DNA of 13,435 nt, from NCBI GenBank assembly GCA_012511085.1, contig JAAZGU010000111.1, positions 1 through 13,435 on the forward strand, written 5' to 3'. Position numbers and translations under genes: made by a program. This document shows positions 8,931 to 13,435 of this stretch, in pieces; the first letter of the stretch is position 1, and every line of letters starts with the position of its first letter. This stretch comes from Erysipelothrix sp. (GTDB lineage Bacteria > Bacillota_I > Bacilli_A > Erysipelotrichales > Erysipelotrichaceae). The notes below the pieces were generated by a model that saw only the letters and a list, made by a program, of their open reading frames with translations, was not told the origin of the DNA and did no database searches.

Positions 8931-9993
8931 CAACTGCATCTTCTTCAATTTTTTTAATTTTATCAATACGGCGTTGATGACGAGCTTCATCACTAAATGG
9001 TGTCATCAACCACTTCGAAACAATTTTAAGCATCGTTTCTTCATCAATCACACGTCCACCCATCGCTAAAATATTGCTGTCGTTGTGTTCACGCGTCACC
9101 TGCGCCAACCCCGGATCATTAACCAAAGCGGCACGAATGCCTTTAACTTTGTTTGCAGCAATTGAAGCACCAATACCTGTTCCACAAAAAATAATACCTA
9201 AATCTGCATCATGATCCGCAACTGCTTTTGCGGCAGGATAAATAGTGTCTGTGTAGTCAACACTGTCTTCATCAAAAGAGCCGAAATCCATAACTTCATA
9301 GCCCCACTTTTCAAGTTTACTCTTCAGTTTCTCCTTCAACTCAAAACCACCATGATCGGTTGCCAAAGCAATCGTAAGTGGTAAATACTCCATCAAATCA
9401 TGTTTAATTTCTTCCATACTAATATCTCCTTCTCTTAATATTTTTAATTTTTTATCACTTGCATCCAACACCGTGGATGGCAATTTATTGTGACTAAATC
9501 CAACAACAAGCGCATCAACTTTACCTTTAAAGGTTAAATAAGCTACTTCAAAGTCTTTGACAACCTCGGCTTCGGACAGGTTCGCTGAGCTAACAAGCAA
9601 GGGCCCCACCTCATTAATAACTTCTAAAATAAATGGATCATTGGGCATCCGAACCCCAATGGTTCGATATTCTTTTTGTTGATCATCTAAATACGTTGAT
9701 TTTTTGTTAAACACAACCGTTAACGCTCCTGGCATCCAGCGTGTAATAATCTTTCGATCACGAATGCTTAATGCAGCAACTGACTCAATTTGATCAATGG
9801 AGGAAACCATCATCGGGAGTGGCTTAGTTTCTGGTCTTTGTTTAAGTGCCTTCAACTTAGAAACCGCTTCAGGATGCTTGGCTAAAGCCGCCAACCCATA
9901 GACTGTATCGGTTGGAAACACAACCAAACCCCCTGCTTTTAATGTTTCCACAACACGTTGAAGTTCATCTTTTTTAAGTATTTTTGTTTCCAT
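8917..9993 (-). CDS. tsaC-rpiB: Fusion of TsaC/Sua5-type YrdC domain and ribose-5-phosphate isomerase B
   Basis: One 358-residue frame joins two enzymes. Residues 1 to about 203 form a YrdC domain ([11 protein letters not shown] at 26-36, KQRPETKPL at 51-59, GVRMPNDP at 113-120, LLVSSANLS at 132-140, and ILREGDIS at 185-192). This makes threonylcarbamoyl-AMP for tRNA t6A; there is no separate Sua5 C-terminal domain. Residues 206-358 are RpiB (ATDHGG at 211-216, the active-site CGTGIG with C270, and HND at 303-305), which interconverts ribose-5- and ribulose-5-phosphate. A strong AGGAGG precedes ATG 9993. A second Shine-Dalgarno, AAGGAG, stands 8 nt before in-frame ATG 9417 (M193), so free RpiB may also be made. 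B. subtilis has ywlC and ywlF as separate nearby genes. It ends in TAG. Confidence 0.93.
   Translation of the reverse strand: METKILKKDELQRVVETLKAGGLVVFPTDTVYGLAALAKHPEAVSKLKALKQRPETKPLPMMVSSIDQIESVAALSIRDRKIITRWMPGALTVVFNKKSTYLDDQQKEYRTIGVRMPNDPFILEVINEVGPLLVSSANLSEAEVVKDFEVAYLTFKGKVDALVVGFSHNKLPSTVLDASDKKLKILREGDISMEEIKHDLMEYLPLTIALATDHGGFELKEKLKSKLEKWGYEVMDFGSFDEDSVDYTDTIYPAAKAVADHDADLGIIFCGTGIGASIAANKVKGIRAALVNDPGLAQVTREHNDSNILAMGGRVIDEETMLKIVSKWLMTPFSDEARHQRRIDKIKKIEEDAVDEWQ
9415..9431 (-). promoter_or_regulatory. Internal ribosome binding site and start for a free RpiB
   Basis: AAGGAG at 9431-9426, 8 nt, then ATG at 9417-9415, all inside the fused frame. A product from here would be 166 residues: a 13-residue leader before [11 protein letters not shown] and a complete RpiB. 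The same bases encode the conserved REGDI segment of the YrdC domain, so the match could be coincidental. Confidence 0.5.
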
Positions 9994-10016
9994 CTTCTCC
10001 TCCTTTTAATACATCT

Positions 10017-10045
10017 ATTTTATCATATTTTATCACTGAACCTGC
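10017..10045 (-). promoter_or_regulatory. Promoter-like tandem extended -10 elements before tsaC-rpiB
   Basis: The 64-nt gap between prmC and tsaC-rpiB holds two copies of TGATAAAAT on the minus strand, 10 bp apart (hexamers 10032-10027 and 10022-10017). Each fits an extended -10. No good -35 is placed at 17 nt, so this is a weak prediction. Confidence 0.35.
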
Positions 10046-10057
10046 AATTGAAGATTT

Positions 10058-10909
10058 TTAAAGTTCAAGATTAAAATACATAAAAAACATGCGATCTTTT
10101 TGGTTAATGTCCTGCACAACTTCAACACGCACCCGTTCAAAACGTTTGTTGATTTCATCCAGAAGCGCCTGTTTTTGATCAAATCCGATTTCAAAGGCCA
10201 CCATGGCCCGCTTTTTAATGAGATTGGGAATCTGATTCAATAATTTCCGGTATAAATGCAAACCATCGTCGCCACCATACAAAGCTAAATGCGGTTCAAA
10301 GTCTTTGACGGAGCTTTCAATGATTTCATCCTTGCGAATGTAAGGGGGGTTACACACAATCACATCAAAGCGTAAGCCCGCTTCGATGAGCGGGTCACCC
10401 ATATCACCTTGATAAAATTGAATATCCAAATCATGCGCCTTAGCATTGGCTTGTGCCACTTTGAGCGCCGCTGGACTGATGTCACTGGCAATCACAGTTG
10501 CGGCGGCATGATCACTTTTAAGGGCGCACGCTAGCGCACCACTGCCGGTTGCGATATCCGCAATCACAACATCTTGATCAAAATAATCAAACACATCCGC
10601 ACTGACATGACCAGCTAATTCTTCCGTTTCACTGCGCGGGATTAGCACATGTTCATTCACTTTTAATTTCAAGCCATAAAACCATTCATACCCCAACACA
10701 TATCCTAAAGGTTCATCCTTAAGCACACGGGCTTTGTTTGTTTGATAACGCTCTATAAATTCATCTGATAACACCGTGTCCATATCAAGGTATAAATCCA
10801 TCCCTTGCGCTTGCAGCATTTCAAAAATAAGGCGTCTTAATAAAGACACCCTTATTTCATCTTGGATCTGATTTTTATTTTCACTCAATAAGATTCTAGG
10901 CGTCTTCAT
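10058..10909 (-). CDS. prmC: Peptide chain release factor N5-glutamine methyltransferase
   Basis: This 283-residue enzyme methylates the glutamine of the GGQ motif in release factors, using S-adenosylmethionine. The N-terminal helical domain (1 to about 75) recognises the factor. Then come IPRSETEEL (90-98), the SAM loop DIATGSGALA (118-127), an acidic strand end ASDIS, and the catalytic NPPY at 187-190 that holds the substrate glutamine. The gene overlaps prfA, its substrate, by 14 nt, and ATG 10909 has a GGAAG about 9 nt upstream. The prfA-prmC pairing is widely conserved. It ends in TAA. Confidence 0.97.
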   Translation of the reverse strand: MKTPRILLSENKNQIQDEIRVSLLRRLIFEMLQAQGMDLYLDMDTVLSDEFIERYQTNKARVLKDEPLGYVLGYEWFYGLKLKVNEHVLIPRSETEELAGHVSADVFDYFDQDVVIADIATGSGALACALKSDHAAATVIASDISPAALKVAQANAKAHDLDIQFYQGDMGDPLIEAGLRFDVIVCNPPYIRKDEIIESSVKDFEPHLALYGGDDGLHLYRKLLNQIPNLIKKRAMVAFEIGFDQKQALLDEINKRFERVRVEVVQDINQKDRMFFMYFNLEL

Positions 10910-11981
10910 CCAGAGGTGCTTCCAATTTCTTTTGTTGTTCCCAACTCAGCAGGGCATCAAAGATATCCTGCATGCGCCCATCCACAATGCGATCAAGTTG
11001 CACAAGCGTTAAACCGACCCGATGATCGGTCACACGGTTCTGTGGATAGTTGTAGGTGCGAATTTTTTCAGAGCGATCACCACGTCCAATTTTCATGCGC
11101 CGCTGTTCGCCCAATTCCGCTTCCTGTATTTCTTGAAAGTGTTCATAGACGCGTGCACGAATGATTTTCATGGCCATGTCTTTGTTGGCATGCTGCGAAC
11201 GTCCATCTTGCACATTCACGCTGATGCCAGTTGGATTGTGAGTAATCCGCACTGCTGAATCGGTTTTATTGACATGTTGACCCCCGGCCCCACTGGCACG
11301 GTGGGTTTCAATCGTTAAATCTTCATTATTGATTTCCACATCTTCTTCCTGGGCTTCCGGCATCGCCAGCACCGTCGCGGTCGAGGTGTGCACTCGCCCT
11401 TGGGTTTCTGTTTTCGGAATCCGCTGCACGCGATGTGCTCCCGATTCAAACTTCAAGTAACGGTACACTTGTTCACCTTTGACTAAAAATGAAATTAAAG
11501 TAAAGCCGCCAACTTCCGCTTCACTGGCTTCCAGAACTTCAACGTCCCAATTCATAAGTTCCGCAAAGCGGCTGTACATCCGAAACAAATCGCCGGCAAA
11601 GATGTTTCCTTCATCCCCACCAGCAGCACCTCGAATTTCCATGATGACGTTTTTGTCATCATCTGGATCTTTTGGTAACATTAAAATTTCAAGCTTGGCT
11701 TCCAAATCGGTTAACTGCGCTTGTAAATCAGCGATTTCCATCTCTGCCATTTCCACCAACTCCGGATCGCTTTCATCCAACAGTGCCTGCGCCTCATTGA
11801 GTTGTGTGTTTAAATCTTGATACACCTTAAAAGTATCCACAACTTCCGTGATGCTAGCTTGTTCTTTCGCCAGCGTCGCCATGCGTTTTGGATCTTTCAC
11901 GATGTTTTCATCCATCAGTTGTTCATCAAGGACACGAAACCGTTCTAAGTAACGTTGTCCTTTTTTTATCATTGCATTCAT
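10896..11981 (-). CDS. prfA: Peptide chain release factor 1 (RF1)
   Basis: From ATG 11981 the protein has 361 residues, the normal RF1 length. It carries GGQ at 233-235 within GAGGQHVNK (peptidyl-tRNA hydrolysis) and the PxT codon-recognition tripeptide as PKT (189-191) within HRVQRIPKTETQGRVHTS. This marks an RF1 reading UAA and UAG, not an RF2. The frame stays open upstream to 12023 within the transporter gene. ATG 11981 is preferred because AGGAGG stands 4-5 nt upstream and overlaps the transporter's TAG stop. The prfA stop is itself UAG, which only RF1 reads. Confidence 0.97.
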   Translation of the reverse strand: MNAMIKKGQRYLERFRVLDEQLMDENIVKDPKRMATLAKEQASITEVVDTFKVYQDLNTQLNEAQALLDESDPELVEMAEMEIADLQAQLTDLEAKLEILMLPKDPDDDKNVIMEIRGAAGGDEGNIFAGDLFRMYSRFAELMNWDVEVLEASEAEVGGFTLISFLVKGEQVYRYLKFESGAHRVQRIPKTETQGRVHTSTATVLAMPEAQEEDVEINNEDLTIETHRASGAGGQHVNKTDSAVRITHNPTGISVNVQDGRSQHANKDMAMKIIRARVYEHFQEIQEAELGEQRRMKIGRGDRSEKIRTYNYPQNRVTDHRVGLTLVQLDRIVDGRMQDIFDALLSWEQQKKLEAPLDEDA

Positions 11982-11989
11982 AAACCCTC

Positions 11990-13366
11990 CTAAGCTAATT
12001 CGTGCGTTAAGTTTTGAAGCCAAACACCTTGTTTAACGCGCCAGGTGCCGATAATCAAACGCACCAACTGTTCACTTTGGACAATCAATAAGATGACCGG
12101 TAAGCTTTCAAGTTGAACAATATAAACAAGTGCGTAGGCAAGCGGTACCCCCACAAGCCATAAAATCCCTGCATCCACAAAGGTGAGGAACTTGGAATCG
12201 CCCCCAGCCCGTAAGGATGAGAAAATCATGACGTTAAACATTCTAAAGGCTAAGCGGAGCGACAAAAATCGCACAATCAAAATCGCATTTTTAATAACAA
12301 TTTCACTTTCAATGTGATACAGATTCACCAGTTGTGGCGCTGAAATCACAATGATAACCATCATAATTAATGATATCACGCCCCCCAAGCCCACGAAGTA
12401 ACGGGCTTTTTCCTTGGCTTGCGCAAGCTTACCTTGACCAAGATCGGTACCCAAAATAGCTGCGACAGCCGCATTGACACCCATAACCACAAACATAAAC
12501 ATTTGCTATAGTTTAAAGGCCACGTAATAACTGTCCATGGCTTCGGTTCCCAGATGACCGTAAAAGCGAATAAAGAGCGCTTGCCCCAAACTGAAGAAAA
12601 ATTCATTGACGATTAAGGGCCAGGTGCGCGCAAACATCATCATAAATTGTGCGCCTGGAATCACAAACATATTTTTTAAGGTCCCAATAAAAGGTTCACG
12701 GGCACTTAAAGCAAAGCCAAAGTACATGAAAGCACCAACCAAGCGTGCAATTAAAGTCCCGTAGGCTGCCCCTTCAATCCCCAAGGCCGGAAAACCAAAA
12801 TGACCAAAGATTAAAATGTAATTAAAGACGATGTTTAAAAACATGGATGTAATCCCAACAATCATCGGTATTTTAGTTTTCAAAATCGAACGGTAGGCAT
12901 GGCTAAAAAGAATCAACAAGGCAAAGGGGAAATACGAGTACTTCACAATGTTTAGATACAAAATTCCATGCTCCACCACAAAAGGATCTTTGATAAAGAA
13001 GCGAATGATGGCTGCATCAAACACCATGGCAACAAAAAAGAATGTCAAGGTGATGACAAGTGATAATAAAATCCCAAAGCCAAAGGCTTTCTGTTGGCCT
13101 TGTTTATCTTGCGCCCCAAAATACTGGGCAATGTAAATTGATGCGCCCGCGGCGACCCCGTACACGATGGTTAACACAAACATTTCGATTTGGAGGGCGG
13201 TTCCAACCGAGGATACTTGGTTGATGGATGAAACCATAATCCCATCCACAACCCCCATCATGTTGTTTAAAAGTTGTTGGATAATAACCGGTAACGCAAC
13301 ATAACCTACAGTTTTATAAAATGATCGTGGTGCAATGAATGATTGCATGCGTTGTTTAATCGTCAT
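11990..13366 (-). pseudogene. MATE-family efflux transporter interrupted by one in-frame UAG
   Basis: The frame encodes a 458-residue MATE-type transporter if the UAG at 12508-12506 is read through; otherwise it gives 286 residues (13366-12506) and 170 residues (12502-11990). The two parts are in the same frame and together have normal MATE length. The N-terminal part has ALPVIIQQLLNNMMGVVDGI, GAASIYIAQYFGAQ-like residues (written GASIYIAQYFGAQ) and GIEGAAYGTLIARLVG. Sequence continues across the stop (AFKL, stop, QMFMFVVMGVNAAVAAILGT), with no loss or shift. The break falls late in the transporter's first two-thirds, not between its two six-helix lobes. ATG 12502 has no Shine-Dalgarno. MATE proteins export drugs or metabolites using Na+ or H+ gradients; the substrate is unknown. 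Its start directly follows the tdk stop. Confidence 0.82.
12506..12508 (-). other. In-frame UAG codon within the MATE gene
   Basis: The minus-strand context is AAA CTA TAG CAA ATG. A single base change from CAG, GAG, AAG, TGG, TTG, TCG or a tyrosine codon would create it. An ATG follows one codon later, in the same frame, so reinitiation is possible in principle. A sequencing error, nonsense mutation or readthrough cannot be told apart here. Confidence 0.9.
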
Positions 13367-13435
13367 CTATAGTTTCGGCTTATCTTTGACTTCATGACAA
13401 TGGCGACACCGCGCCTCATAACTCTCACTTGCCCC
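13367..13435 (-). CDS. tdk: Thymidine kinase, C-terminal fragment
   Basis: The last 22 codons of a gene entering from beyond base 13435 read GASESYEARCRHCHEV followed by a short lysine-rich tail. This is the C-terminal zinc-ribbon end of TK1-type bacterial thymidine kinase, with a CxxC pair and the substrate-loop motif ESYEARC. The enzyme phosphorylates thymidine in salvage. Its TAG stop is directly followed by the ATG of the MATE gene. In B. subtilis tdk also lies upstream of prfA and prmC, which supports the call. Confidence 0.88.
   Translation of the reverse strand, partial: GASESYEARCRHCHEVKDKPKL

Noticed and set aside
12506..12508. UAG as a reassigned sense codon in this organism
   Set aside because: UAG ends tdk, the MATE gene, prfA, tsaC-rpiB, atpE, atpG and the DUF1146 gene at the expected protein lengths, so it is an ordinary stop. 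An intact RF1 gene is present.
13367..13375. The 9-mer AAACTATAG at both the tdk stop and the internal MATE UAG
   Set aside because: A 9-base match with no extension on either side is too short to argue for duplication or a shared recoding signal.

Overview
The window is a Bacillota-type housekeeping locus in which all 18 recognisable genes lie on the minus strand, so transcription runs from high to low coordinates. The gene order (tdk, prfA, prmC, Sua5/YrdC domain, rpiB, glyA, upp, then atpZ-I-B-E-F-H-A-G-D-C, a DUF1146 gene and mbl/mreB) resembles the Bacillus subtilis tdk/prfA to atp to mbl neighbourhood, but is compacted. UGA ends at least three genes (atpZ, atpF, atpH) and a checked tryptophan codon is UGG, so the standard bacterial code applies and a Mycoplasma-type code does not. 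Compaction, small AtpZ/AtpI proteins and DUF1146 next to MreB/Mbl suggest a low-to-mid-GC Bacillota, perhaps Erysipelotrichia-like. That placement is an inference.

Layout in transcription order. At 13435-13367 is the end of thymidine kinase. At 13366-11990 is a MATE-family transporter gene interrupted by one in-frame UAG. At 11981-10058 are release factor RF1 (prfA) and the methyltransferase that modifies it (prmC). At 9993-8917 one reading frame fuses a TsaC/Sua5-type YrdC domain (tRNA t6A synthesis) to ribose-5-phosphate isomerase B, with a strong internal ribosome binding site before the RpiB part. At 8930-7095 are glyA (serine hydroxymethyltransferase) and upp (uracil salvage). At 7094-366 is a complete F1Fo ATP synthase operon including atpZ and atpI. 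At 353-153 is a small DUF1146 membrane protein, and at 95-1 the first 31 codons of an Mbl/MreB actin.

Spacing is very tight. Genes overlap by 4 to 17 nt or lie within about 20 nt of each other, with two exceptions: 64 nt before tsaC-rpiB and 57 nt before mbl. Both of these gaps carry extended -10 promoter-like sequences. No terminator hairpin, tRNA, rRNA, insertion sequence or CRISPR array was seen, and no stretch over 300 bases lacks a gene.

The genes cover translation termination and tRNA modification, nucleotide and one-carbon metabolism, and energy coupling. I see no new multi-gene system. The points worth a second look are the UAG-split transporter directly upstream of prfA, the TsaC-RpiB fusion with its internal start, a c subunit with the ligand pattern of Na+-coupled rotors, and two genes whose start-site architecture points to GTG rather than the nearby ATG.
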